Assembly: GCF_040939455.1 (NCBI RefSeq)
Contig: NC_134119.1
Location: forward strand, 69,984,890-70,048,889
Origin: Microcebus murinus
Taxonomy: Eukaryota; Chordata; Mammalia; Primates; Cheirogaleidae
Direction of reading: 5' to 3'
Length of the DNA stretch: 64,000 nt
Shown: piece after piece, positions 37,794 to 50,570 of the stretch
Position numbering within the stretch: position 1 is the stretch's first letter
Layout of the letters: each line of letters starts with the position of its first letter
Made by a program: the position numbers and the translations under genes
Notes under the pieces: generated by a model
What the model was told of the DNA's origin: nothing
Databases searched by the model: none
The model's input: the letters and a program-made list of their open reading frames with translations, nothing else

Positions 37794-38145
37794 GGCCGGG
37801 CGCTGTGGCTCACGCCTGTAATCCTAGCTCTTGGGAGGCCGAGGCGGGCGGATTGCTCAAGGTCAGGAGTTCAAAACCAGCCTGAGCAAGAGCGAGACCC
37901 CGTCTCTACTATAAAAAAAACAGAAAGAAATTAATTGGCCAACTGATATATATATATATAAAAAATTAGCCGGGCATAGTGGCACATGCCTGTAGTCCCA
38001 GCTACTCGGGAGGCTGAGGCAGAAGGATCACTCGAGCCCAGGAGTTTGAGGTTGCTGTGAGCTAGGCTGACGCCACGGCACTCACTCTAGCCTGGACAAC
38101 AAAGTGAGACTCTGTCTCAAAAAAAAAAAAAAAAAAAAAAAAAAA
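37794..38145 (+). mobile_element. Alu, lemur type, abutting L1-B
   Basis: Full-length plus-strand Alu with a poly(A) of about 28. Target duplication 'aaacaataatgta' is at 37781-37793 and 38144-38156. It inserted into the left target duplication of L1-B, or the reverse. Confidence 0.95.
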
Positions 38146-38156
38146 ACAATAATGTA
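38146..38156. repeat. shared target site, copy 2
   Basis: 'acaataatgta' between the Alu tail and the first base of L1-B. Confidence 0.85.
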
Positions 38157-39532
38157 GGATGCAGAGGGGGCGGAGCAAGATGGCGGACGAATAACACCGC
38201 CAGACAGAGAGTCTCTGCAGAAAAGACCGATTCTAGCAGAAACTAGAGGAAAGAAGCAAGAAGACGAGCATACAGCGGACAAGGGCCGGAAGGAGGGGTA
38301 CCTGAGACCCCGGGAGACTCCACGGGAGGAGGCTGCGGAGGAGAACTGGAGGCTGAGACCACTGGAGCAGCCCGGAGACCAGCGGCAAGGGTAGGTGGAT
38401 CTGCTGTTTCCCCTCCCCTGCATTCGGGACTGCTGGTGGGCTCCCCAGCGGGTGGAGAGACCTGCGGACACCAGCCCAGAGACTGCCGCCGCCTGCCAAC
38501 GGTGAGCCTGTAGCAGACGTGGCACCAGGTTCCCAACTTCCTCCGGGCACCTCCGTGTGCACAGACCCGAGCCGCGCGGCAGACGCCATATTGCCTCTCC
38601 CTCCCCTCCGCCGACCCTACCCGCGGCTGCCCAGAGAGACAATACAGCCACCAGCCGGAAGCACCTCCAGGGAACGGGACCTTCCCGTTTGGGACCCCGC
38701 CCGCCCTCCCAGGTGCTGCTGGCACCGTGTTCCCAGGAAAACGGTGCCGACTCAGAGGCTGAGAGACATAGACCCAGCTTGGGCTCCCTGTGGGTGACTT
38801 AGGACCGGAAATCCTCTCCCTGGTGGGAATACAGTTTGAACTCTGGGACCCAGAGGTCGGACCTGCAGACCAGATCCCCTGCACCGAGGGCTAGCATTGC
38901 CCGGGGCACAGAAGGGTTATACCTGAACAGCCTACTGAGGTCTGTGTGCCTCCAGGGGCGGATCGGCGTCCTAGAGGGCAACCCTCCTCCCAGGAGGAGG
39001 CCGTGCGCCCAACCCAGGTGGCATTCCTGTGCAGGGAACCTCCCCGCCGGCATCACAGTCCGGGGAGGCCTGGTAGCTTGTGGTCTAGCCTGCTGGCAGA
39101 GGCCCAGGAGTAGCTGCGGAGTTGGGGAGGGTGGAAAGAAGCGAGGCCTGCTGCAGACTGCGGGTCTCAGACAGCCCCACCCCCACACGCAGACTTTCTG
39201 GCTGAGCGGGACCATTCCAGCCCCACCCTGACAGCAGAGAACAGAACTTTGACCCCTGCTAACGGCCTGAGGGCAGGCTTACCCAACCCAGCTCCGCCCA
39301 GAACGAGAGCTGATAACAGGACTCAAAATCAACACCATAGCCTGTTCCTCCAAGCAAACGCCACCTACTGACAGGGACGGCATCTTGCACAGCCTTTCCA
39401 CGGCACCCACTGACTCAATATACAGGGAGTGGTCCAATTTCACCCACAGGCACCACCTAACGCCTCAGAAACTAAACAAGGTGTGTGAATACCCAAACAA
39501 TAACCTAAGGAAAGAAACAACAACTGATCGAC
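38157..39532 (+). promoter_or_regulatory. L1-B 5' UTR (L1 promoter region)
   Basis: CpG-rich leader aligning with those of L1-A and L1-C. L1 5' UTRs usually drive sense transcription and often antisense transcription. Antisense output here would run on the minus strand toward the ZNF583 finger exon 2.6 kb away. Overlapping long frames are open on the minus strand (38243-38884, 38799-39215). Confidence 0.75.
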
Positions 39533-40525
39533 ATGGGAAGAAATCAGCGAAAGAACTCAGGAAATATGAAGAACCAAACGGAAAACACACCCCCAAAGAG
39601 GAGCACCAGCCCCCTAGAAACGGACACCGACCAAAATCAGGCAACCAATATGACAGAAGAGGAATTTCGTATGTGGAACATAAGAACACTCACCCAGCTG
39701 CAACAACAACTCAACAACCAGCACCAAGAAACCACAAAAAATCTCCAGGATATGACAAAAGAAATAGACACATTGAAGAAAAGTGTAACCGAACTCCTGG
39801 AAATGAAGAATCAATTCAAGGAACTACAAAATACAGTGGAAAGTCTCAAGAACAGGGTAGATGAAGCAGAAGAAAGAATCTCAGAGCTTGAAGATAACAC
39901 CCTCCAATTAAATAAATCAGTCACAGAAATAGAGCAGAGAAACAAGAGAAAAGAGCAAAGCCTACAAGAGATGTGGGATTATGTGAAGAAACCTAATGTG
40001 AGGGTCATAGGGTTACAGGAAGGGGAAGAAGACAACACTCAAGGGTTGGACAAGCTGTTTGAAGATATAATAGAGGAAAATTTCCCAGGCCTTGCTCAAA
40101 ATCTTGATATACAAGTTCAAGAAGCTCAGAGGACCCCTGGGAGATTCAACGCAAACAGGAAGACGTCACGACATGCAGTCATCAGACTAACCAAAGTATC
40201 AACTAAAGAGGCCCTTCTAAGAGCTGTAAGACAAAAGAAGCAAGTAACATACAAGGGAAAGCCAATTTGAATAACATCAGACTTCTCTAATGAGACTTTA
40301 CAAGCAAGGAGAGACTGGGGTCCCATTCTCACTCTTTTGAAACAAAACAATGCCCAGCCTAGAATATTATTCCCTGCAAAACTAAGCTTCGTATATGAAG
40401 GAGAAATAAAAACATTCTCAGACAAGCAAAGGCTCAGAGAATTCACCAAGACAAGACCAGCCCTACAAGAAGCACTTAAAACAGCGTTATGCACGGAACA
40501 TCATAATAATAACCCACGAATATAA
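39533..40525 (+). pseudogene. L1-B ORF1 (RNA-binding/chaperone protein) with one stop
   Basis: 331 codons including the terminal stop. The N-terminal part has a long coiled coil (about residues 55-150, heptad-rich 'LKNRVDEAEERISELEDN'). An RRM-like centre ('VRVIGLQEGEEDNTQGLDK') and a C-terminal domain follow. A single in-frame TGA at 40268-40270 (after 'KGKPI') splits it; L1-A has CGA at this point, so this is a CpG-type transition. The frame continues unchanged to 40525. Confidence 0.92.
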
Positions 40526-40566
40526 AAACAACCAAAACCCAAAGATATTAAAGGCCAGATATTACA

Positions 40567-43500
40567 ATGGCTCAAGACAGAAATCATAGCAACAACATCC
40601 AACCCAACAGAATGATCAGTAATCTACCTTACCTATCAGTTCTCTCAATAAATGTGAATGGCTTAAACTCTCCACTCAAGAGACATAGGCTGGCTGAATG
40701 GATAAGAAAATACAGGCCAAGTATATGCTGTCTTCAGGAAACACATCTAACCTGCAAGGATGCATATAGACTAAAAATAAAAGGGTGGAGATCAATATTC
40801 CAAGCAAATAGAAGCCAAAAGAAGGCTGGTGTGGCAGTTCTAATTTCAGACGATTTAGTTTTTAAACCAACAAAAGTAGTAAAAGACAAAGAGGGTCATT
40901 ATATAATGGTGAAGGGCACAGTCCAACAAGAAGAGATAACAATTTTAAATATATATGCACCCAACTTAGGTGCACCCAGATTCATAAAGCAAACCTTACT
41001 GGAACTAAGCAAATGGATTAATAGCAACTCCATAATCGCCGGAGATTTCAACACCCCACTGACGGCACGAGACAGATCCTCCAAACAGAAAATTAATAAA
41101 GAAATAATGGACTTAAACAAAACTCTAGAACAATTGGGTCTGACAGACATCTACAGAACATTCTACCCAAAATCCACTGAATATACGTTCTTCTCATCAG
41201 CTCACGGGACATTCTCTAAGATTGACCATATCCTAGGACACAAAGAAAATCTCAAGAAATTTTAAAAAATAGAAATCATACCATGTACCTTCTCAGATCA
41301 CAGTGGAATAAAACTAGAAATCAACCCTAACAGAAACTCACATTTCTACACAAAAACGTGGAAATTAAACAACCTCCTACTAAATGATTACTTCGTAAAT
41401 GAAGAAATCAAGACAGAAATAAAAAACTTCTATGAAGAAAACGACAATGGAGAGACAAGTTATCAACTCCTCTGGGACACAGCTAAAGCAGTTCTGAGAG
41501 GAAAGTTTATCTCCATAAATGCCTATAACCAAAAGACAAGAATATCACAAATAGACAATTTAATGAAACGACTCAAAGAGCTGGAAAAAGAAGAACAGAC
41601 CAACCCCAAACCCAGCAGAAGAAGTGAAATCAACAAGATCAAATCAGAACTAAACGAAATTGAAAACAGGAAAGCTATTCAGGAGATTAATAAAACAAAA
41701 AGTTGGTTCTTTGAAAAAATAAACAAAATTGACACCCCATTGGCTAAGCTAACGAAAAGCAGAAAAGAGAAATCTCTAATAAGCTCCATCAGGAATAAAA
41801 AAGGAGATATCACAACTGATCCCAAAGAGATACAAGATACAATTTATGAATACTACAAAAATCTTTATGCACACAAACTAGAAAATGTGGAGGAAATGGA
41901 CAAATTTCTAGAAACACACAGCCTCCCTAGGCTCAACCAGGAAGAAATAGATTCCCTGAACAGACCAATCTCAACAGCTGAAATAGAAACAGCAATTAAA
42001 AATCTCCCTAAAAAGAAAAGTCCCGGTCCAGATGGCTTCACACCCGAATTTTACCATACTTACAAACAAGAACTAGTACCTATCTTGCAGAAACTATTCC
42101 ACAACATCGAGAAGAACGGAAACCTCCCCGACACCTTTTATGAAGCGAATATTACTCTGATACCAAAACCAGGAAAGGATGCAACAAAAAAAGAAAACTA
42201 CAGACCAATATCCCTAATGAATATAGATGCAAAAATTTTCAACAAAATCTTAGCTAACCGAATCCAGACACTTATCAAAAAAATAATCCACCATGACCAA
42301 GTGGGCTTCATCCCAGGGATGCAGGGATGGTTCAACATACGTAAATCTATAAATGCAATTCACCACATCAACAGAAGCAAAAACAAAGACCACATGATTC
42401 TTTCAATAGACGCAGAAAAAGCTTTTGACAAAATTCAACACCCTTTCATGATACGAACACTTAAGAAAATAGGCATAGAAGGGACATACCTAAAAATGAT
42501 ACAAGCCATATATGACAGACCCATAGCCAACATCATACTGAATGGGGAAAGATTGAAATCATTCCCACTTAGAACTGGAACCAGACAAGGCTGCGCACTA
42601 TCTCCACTTCTGTTCAACATAGTGCTGGAAGTCTTGACTACCAGCAATCAGACAGGAAAATGGAATCAAAGGTATCCAAATAGGGGCAGAAGAGATCAAA
42701 CTTTCACTGTTTGCTGATGATATGATATTGTATCTAGAAAACCCCAAGGATTCAACCAAGAAACTCCTGGAACTGATCAATGAATTTAGTAAAGTCTCGG
42801 AATACAAAATCAATACACAGAAATCAGAGGCATTCATATACGCCAACAACAATCTAATTGAGAACCAAATCAAAGACTCAATTCCCTTCACAATAGCAAC
42901 AAAGAAATTAAAGTACCTAGGAATATATTTAACCAAAGAGGTAAAAGACCTCTACAGGGAGAACTATGAAACACTGAGGAAGGAAATAGCAGAGGATGTA
43001 AACAGATGGAAATCCATACCATGCTCGTGGATCGGCAGACTCAATATCATCAAAATGTCTATACTACCCAAACTGATCTACAGATTCAATGCAATACCTA
43101 TTAAAATCCCATCAGCATTCTTCACAGATACAGAAAAAATAATTTTACGCTTCGTATGGAACCAAAGAAGACCTTGAATATCAAGAGCAATTCTAGGCAA
43201 CAAAAACAAAATGGGAGGCATTAATATGCCAGATATCAAACTATACTACAAAGCTGTAGTAATTAAAACAATATGGTATTGGCACAAAAACAGGAATATT
43301 GACCAGTGGAACAGATGTGAGAATCCTGATATAAAACCATCCTCATATAGCCATCTCATCTTTGACAAAGCAGACAAAAACATACGCTGGGGAAAAGAAT
43401 CTCTTTTCAATAAATGGTGCTGGGAAAACTGGATAGCCACCTGTAGAAGGCTAAAACAGGACCCACACCTTTCACCTCTCACAAAAACCAACTCACGCTG

Positions 43501-44443
43501 GATAACAGACTTAAACCTAAGATATGAAACTATTAGAACTCTAGAGGAAAAAGTTGGAAACACTCTCCTAGACATCGGCCTGGGCAAAGAGTTTATGAAG
43601 AAGTCCCCAAAGGCAATCACAGCAGCAACAAAAATAAATAAATGGGACATGATCAAGCTACAAAGCTTCTGCACAGCCAAAGAAATAGTCATGAAAGTAA
43701 ACAGACAACCTACAGAATGGGAGAAAATTTTTGCATCCTATGCATCCGATAAGGGACTGATAACTAGAATATACTTAGAACTCACGAAAATTAGGAAGAA
43801 AAAATCAAATAACCCCATTAAAAAGTGGGCAAAAGACTTGAACAGAAATTTTTCTAAAGAAGACAGAAGAATGGCCAACAAACATATGAAGAAATGCTCA
43901 ACATCTCTAATCATCAGGGAAATGCAAATCAAAACCACAATGAGATATCACTTAACCCCAGTGAGAATGGCCTTTATCAAAAAATCTCCAAACAATAAAT
44001 GCTGGCGTGGTTGCGGAGAGAGAGGAACACTCCTACACTGCTGGTGGGACTGCAAACTAGTTCAACCTCTGTGGAAAGCAATATGGAGATACCTTAAAGC
44101 GATACAAGTGAATCTACCATTTGATCCAGCAATCCCATTGCTGGGCATCTACCCAAATGATCCAGTGACACTCTACAAAAGAGACACCTGCACTCGAATG
44201 TTTATAGCAGCACAATTCATAATTGCAAGGCTGTGGAAACAGCCCAAGTGCCCATCAATCCAAGAATGGATTAATAAAATGTGGTATATGTATACCATGG
44301 AGTACTATTCAGCTCTAAGAAACAATGGTGATATAGCACATCTTATATTTTCCTGGTTAGAGCTGGAACCCATACTACTAAGTGAAGTATCCCAAGAATG
44401 GAAAAACAAGCACCAGATATATTCTCCAGAAAACTGGTATTAA
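40567..44443 (+). pseudogene. L1-B ORF2 (endonuclease/reverse transcriptase) with three lesions
   Basis: Starts 'MAQDRNHSNN'. Endonuclease domain at about residues 15-245 ('CCLQETHL', 'GDFNTPL', 'SDHSG'), reverse transcriptase in the middle ('[11 protein letters not shown]', '[15 protein letters not shown]', catalytic FADD at 42710-42721), and a C-terminal Cys-containing region ('[18 protein letters not shown]'). Breaks: TAA at 41263-41265, a one-base insertion near 42640 that shifts frame, and TGA at 43175-43177. Key catalytic motifs are present but the chain is not continuous. Confidence 0.92.
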
Positions 44444-44696
44444 CTGACTAGCACCTAAGTGGACACATAGGTACTACAGTAATAGGGTATTGGGCAGGTG
44501 GGAGGGGGGAGGGGGGTGGGTATATACATACATAATGAGTGAGATGTGCACCATCTGGGGGATGGTCATGATGGAGACTCAGACTTTTGGGGGGAGGGGG
44601 GAAATGGGCATTTATTGAAACCTTAAAATCTGTACCCCCATAATATGCCAAAAAAAAAAAAAAAAAAAAAAAGAATGATGCAAAAAAAAAAAAAAC

Positions 44697-44707
44697 ACAA
44701 TAATGTA
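44697..44707. repeat. shared target site, copy 3
   Basis: 'acaataatgta' after the L1-B tail, matching copies 1 and 2. Confidence 0.85.
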
Positions 44708-46261
44708 AAAACAACAGAATGGTATATTCAAATCAAATTATATAAATAATGAAATATTAATGGTCTACATATTAAAGACAGATTTTATAAGAATGGATTG
44801 AAAAGGAAGACCCAATTATACACTGACCACAGAAAACCCACATTAAATATAAGGATACATTAAAAATAAATAGATGGAGAAAGATGTAACACGCAAACAG
44901 TAAACATTAGAAAGCTGGAGTGACTGTATCTATTGTCAGATAAAGTAGACTTCAAAACATATTATTACCAAAGAAGAAAACATAATAAAATGGTTAGTTC
45001 ATCAGGTAGAAATAATTATCATTAACACCTAATATAGAGCCTCAAAATACATAAAACAGAAATTGACAATGTAAGTAATAAATAGGCAATTTCATAATCA
45101 TACTAGGTGATTTTCACATGCTTTGCTCAGCAACTGACAAAACTAAAAAAGAAAAATAAAATAGTAAATACATAGAAGAAGATCTCAACAGGATTAACCA
45201 CCTTGATCTAATTTATATTTATGGAACACTACAACCAACAACTGTACAACATGTATTCAACACATGGTGTGTTCAGTAAGATAGACCATATGCTGGGCCA
45301 TATACCAAGACTCAATAAATTTAATTTAAAAGTACTTAAATGAAGGAGAGTATGTTCTCCAACCTCAAGAGAATTAAATAAAAAATCAATAATGATGTCT
45401 AATAAACTCTAAATATCTGGGAACTAAACAATACATGTCTATATATTTCATGGGTCAAAGAGTACAAGAGAAATTAGAAAATATCTTGAACTAATAATTA
45501 TAATACAACATATCAACATTTATGGGATAAAGTAATACTAAAGGAAATCTATAGCTTTCAAATACTTATATTAGAATTACTATTATTATTATTATGAGTT
45601 TATGTTAACAAATTGGACAACTTAGATGAAATTCACAAATCCCTTGAAAGATTCGGCCTACCAAACCTGATTCAACAAGAATTAGATAACCTGAATATCC
45701 TTATATTGATTAAAGCTGTTAAAGAAAAAATACTCCATGCACAGATGTCTTCACTGATGAATTCTACCAAATATTGAAGACAGAACTATCATTTTACCCA
45801 AATTCTTTCAGAAAATAAAAGAGGATAAAATAATTCCCAAGGTTTTTTCATAAGGCTAGCATTATCTTGATACTAAAACCAGATAAAGAAATTATAAGAA
45901 AGTAAATCTACAGACCAATATAGCACATGAACATAAATGTAAAATCTTTCATAAAACTGTAGCAAATCATATCTAGGAAAATAAGATTAATCTCGACTAA
46001 GTAGAGTTTATTTCAGGAATGCAACGTTGGTTTAATATTTGAAATTCAATGTATTTTAACATATGAATAGATTAAAGAAGAAAAAACACAAGATTATTTC
46101 AATAGATGTAGAGAGAATATTTGACCCATTTAGTATAAAAATTCTCAGCAAACTGGGAATAGAAAGGAACATTTTCAAATTAATCAAGGGCATCTAAGAA
46201 AAACCTACATTTTACATCAACTTAATGGTGAAAGATAGAATGCATTTCTCCTTACAAATGG

Positions 46262-46570
46262 AAAAACACAGCTGAGTGTGGTGGCTCACATCTGTAATCT
46301 CAACTACTTGGGAGGCTGAGACAGGAGGATCACTTGAGGCCAGGAGTTTAGGACCAGCCTGGGTAACACACAAAAACCTTGTATCTAAAAAAGAATGAAA
46401 AAAATTAGCCAGGCCCAGTGGCACATATGTTTAGTCCATAGTCCCAGCTAATCAAGAGGCTAAGGCAGGGGAATTGCTTTAGCCCAGGAGTTCAAGGCTG
46501 CAGTGAACTATGATTGTGCCACTACACTCCAGCTTGGGTGACAGAGTGAGAGACCGTGTCTATAAACAAA
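46262..46570 (+). mobile_element. Alu, old (AluJ-like)
   Basis: Plus-strand dimeric Alu 'gctgagtgtggtggctcaca' to 'gacagagtgagagaccgtgt'. Its right monomer lacks the lemur-type middle segment and resembles the ancestral AluJ form shared by all primates. Confidence 0.85.
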
Positions 46571-46899
46571 AAAAGAATGGACAACACAAACATATATGCT
46601 CTTACCACTTCTATTCAACATTCTATAGCAGGTCATAGCCATTATAATACACCAAGAAAAACAAGGCATAAGGATCAGAAAGGAAAAAACAAAACTGTAT
46701 TTGTAGATGGCACGATTATCTATGCAAAAAATCCCCAGGGACCTTCAAAACGATTATTAGAACAACTACTAAATGAATCTAGCAAGGTCATAAAATATAA
46801 AGTTTACATAAAAATCAATTTACAATTTTTTCATACTAGCAGGAAATTATTTGAAAATGGAATTGTTAAAAATGCTATTTATTGTATACAGATACCTCA

Positions 46900-47760
<861 letters not shown>

Positions 47761-48499
47761 GAATTCTATTTATCACAGCTCCCCAAAAAAGTATAAAAGA
47801 CTGAGGAAATAAAGATGATTTAAAATATATAGACCACTACTCTAGATACAATAAAATATTCCTAAGAGAAATTTTAAGACTGTAATAATGGATTGGAAGA
47901 CACAATGACGTCAAGATGTCATTTCTCTTCCAATTGATGAACAGATTCAACATAATCCCAACCAACAGCCAAGAGTAGAAATTCTCAACTTCATTCTAAA
48001 ATTTACACGAAATGCAAATGATCTAAAATAACAACAGCAATTTTACAAATTTTATTATCTGATGTCAAAATTTAATATAAAGCTACAGTAAGCAAGACAA
48101 TATGGTGCTGGTGAAAGGACAGACATATAGATCAAAGTAACATAACAGAGTCTAGAACTAGACCCGTGCATATGTGGTCAAGTGATTTTCAGCAAAGGTA
48201 CCAAGGCAGTACAATTGAAAGGGGAGAGTCTTTACTAAAAAAGTGTATAAGAGCAACTCTATATCCACATGGGGAAAAAAATGAACCTCACCCTTTACCT
48301 CACAGAAGAAACAAAACTTAGCTCAAAATGGATCACAGACCTATATGTAAAAGCTAAAACTATAAAACTACTAGAATAACTTTGTGACCTATAAGTAGCA
48401 AGAATTTCTTAAATATGACACAAGAAGTATCAACCAAATTAATAAATTAAACTTTACAAAAATTAAAAACTTTGGCTGTACAAAAATGACAGCAGTAAA

Positions 48500-48632
48500 C
48501 CAGGCACTGTCACACAAGCCTGTAATCCCAGCTAACTGGGAAGTTAAGGCAGGAGTACTGCTTGAACCCAGGAGTTTAAATCTAGCCTGGGAAACATAGC
48601 AGACTTCATCTCTTTAAAACAAATTTAAAAAG
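48500..48632 (+). mobile_element. Alu monomer, old
   Basis: 'ccaggcactgtcacacaagc' to 'ggaaacatagcagacttcat' and an A-rich tail; a diverged single-monomer Alu. Confidence 0.75.
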
Positions 48633-48721
48633 ACAGCAGTAGGAAAAGAAAAAGACAAGACACAAGTGGCATATAAACATCCCAATCCATATAAATGACA
48701 AAGAATTTGTTTCAAGACTAT

Positions 48722-48908
48722 ATATAAGCTGGATATAGTGGCATGTGCTTGTAGTTCCAGCTACTCTGGAGGCAGTGTATCACAGGCTGAGGCAGGAGGA
48801 TCACTTGAGTGCAGGAGTTGCAGGCTGCAGTAAGCTATGATCACACTTGTGAATAGCCACTGCACTCCAGCCTGGTCAACACAGCAAGACCCTGTCTCTT
48901 AACAACCA
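48722..48908 (+). mobile_element. Alu right-monomer fragment, old
   Basis: 'gctggatatagtggcatgtg' to 'agcaagaccctgtctcttaa', containing 'cactgcactccagcctgg'. It has a small internal insertion ('gcagtgtatcaca'). Confidence 0.75.
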
Positions 48909-49054
48909 AAACAATGCTATATATAGAACTCTTACAACTCTATAGTAAGACAACCCAATAGAACATGGGCTAAAGATCTGAAAAAAATACTTCATGAAAT
49001 GTAAGCATATGAAAGGATGCTCAACATCATCAGTCACCCTAGAAGTGCATATTA

Positions 49055-49237
<183 letters not shown>

Positions 49238-49784
49238 TCAAATAAAAATACTAATGATAATACCAAGATTTGGTGAGGATGTGGAGCAACTGGAATTCTC
49301 ATATACTGTTAGAGGACATGGTATAATCCCTTTGGAAAACTGTCTGGCAGTCTCTTACAAAGTTAAATATATACCTACCATATGACTCAGTTTTCCCACT
49401 CTTAGATATTCATCCAACAGAAACAAAAACATATATCTACACAAAGTCCTATACATGACATCTTCATAGCAGTTTTATTTATAATAGCCAAAAGCTGGAA
49501 ACAACACAGATGTTCACTGGCAGGTGAATGGATTCTACTCAATGGACTACTACTCAGCAATAAAAGGAATAATAAAAGAAATAATCTATACATGCAACAC
49601 TATGGATGAATTTCAAAATCATTATGCTGAGTGAAATAAACCAGGCAAAACAGAATCCATAATGTATAATTCCATTTAGATTAGATGCACACTAATCTAA
49701 AATGACAAAGATCAGATTAGAGTTTGTTTGGAACTGAGGATGGTGAGAAGGATGGACTGCAAAGAGATAAAACCAATTTTTTTG

Positions 49785-50018
49785 GCAATCCTTCTGCCTC
49801 AGCCTCCCAAGTAGCTGGGACTACAGGAATGCACCACCATGCCTGGTTAAATTTTTTCTCTATATATTTTTAGTTGGCCAATTAATTTCTTTCTATTTAT
49901 AGTAGAGACAGGGTCTCACTCTTGCTCAGGGTGCTTTAGAACTCCTGAACTTGAGCATTCTGCCCACCTCATCCTCCCAGAGTGCTGGTATTACAGCTGT
50001 GAGCCACCGCACCCAGCC
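49785..50018 (-). mobile_element. Alu, truncated at its 3' side
   Basis: Minus-strand Alu lacking the poly(T) and right-monomer end. It starts within 'aatccttctgcctcagcctc' and ends 'gagccaccgcacccagcctg'. It has the lemur-type middle segment. Confidence 0.88.
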
Positions 50019-50570
50019 TGAAATCCTATCATGGGTATATGCAACTATCAGAACTCATAAAACATATATAATTTATATGGATGCAGTTTACTGTATGTAA
50101 ATGATTTCTTAATAATAATACTGTCTGACCAAATACAATAAAACAATCTGACCAAAATACAATAAAACCAGAAAATCTCTTCTAAAAAACTCTTGTGGGA
50201 AAGGGAAACTTTAAAAATGTAGATTATCTCAGAAACAGCAATAACCAAAGCACTAAATATCAGAATCTAAATGGGACAGTTAAAGATAAACTCAGAGGAA
50301 AATTCATAGCACTTAATTTGATTATTGAATAAAAGAAAATGAACAGATTAAGCTCTCATTTCAGCAATATGGAAAATGACATAAACAAGAAAATTACAAT
50401 GAAAGAATTAGTAAGGAGAAAAACAAAACACAGAGAATTGGAAAAGAATATAACACTATACATAAATCCATAAGCTGGATCTTTAAGCTAAAATTCATGG
50501 AAATAAATCTTAGTAACCTAAATGGAAAGGATAATTATCTAGAAAAATTAAAATGTATAAAATGTAATCA

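Larger units (their letters stand above)
38157..44696 (+). mobile_element. L1-B: full-length young L1
   Basis: A complete 6.5-kb element: 5' end 'gggggcggagcaagatggcg', 5' UTR to 39532, ORF1 39533-40525, ORF2 40567-44443, a 3' UTR with a G-rich tract (about 44500-44600), and an A-rich tail to 44696. It lies in the ZNF583 intron, antisense to the gene. It carries only four coding lesions, so it is the least damaged L1 here. Confidence 0.95.
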
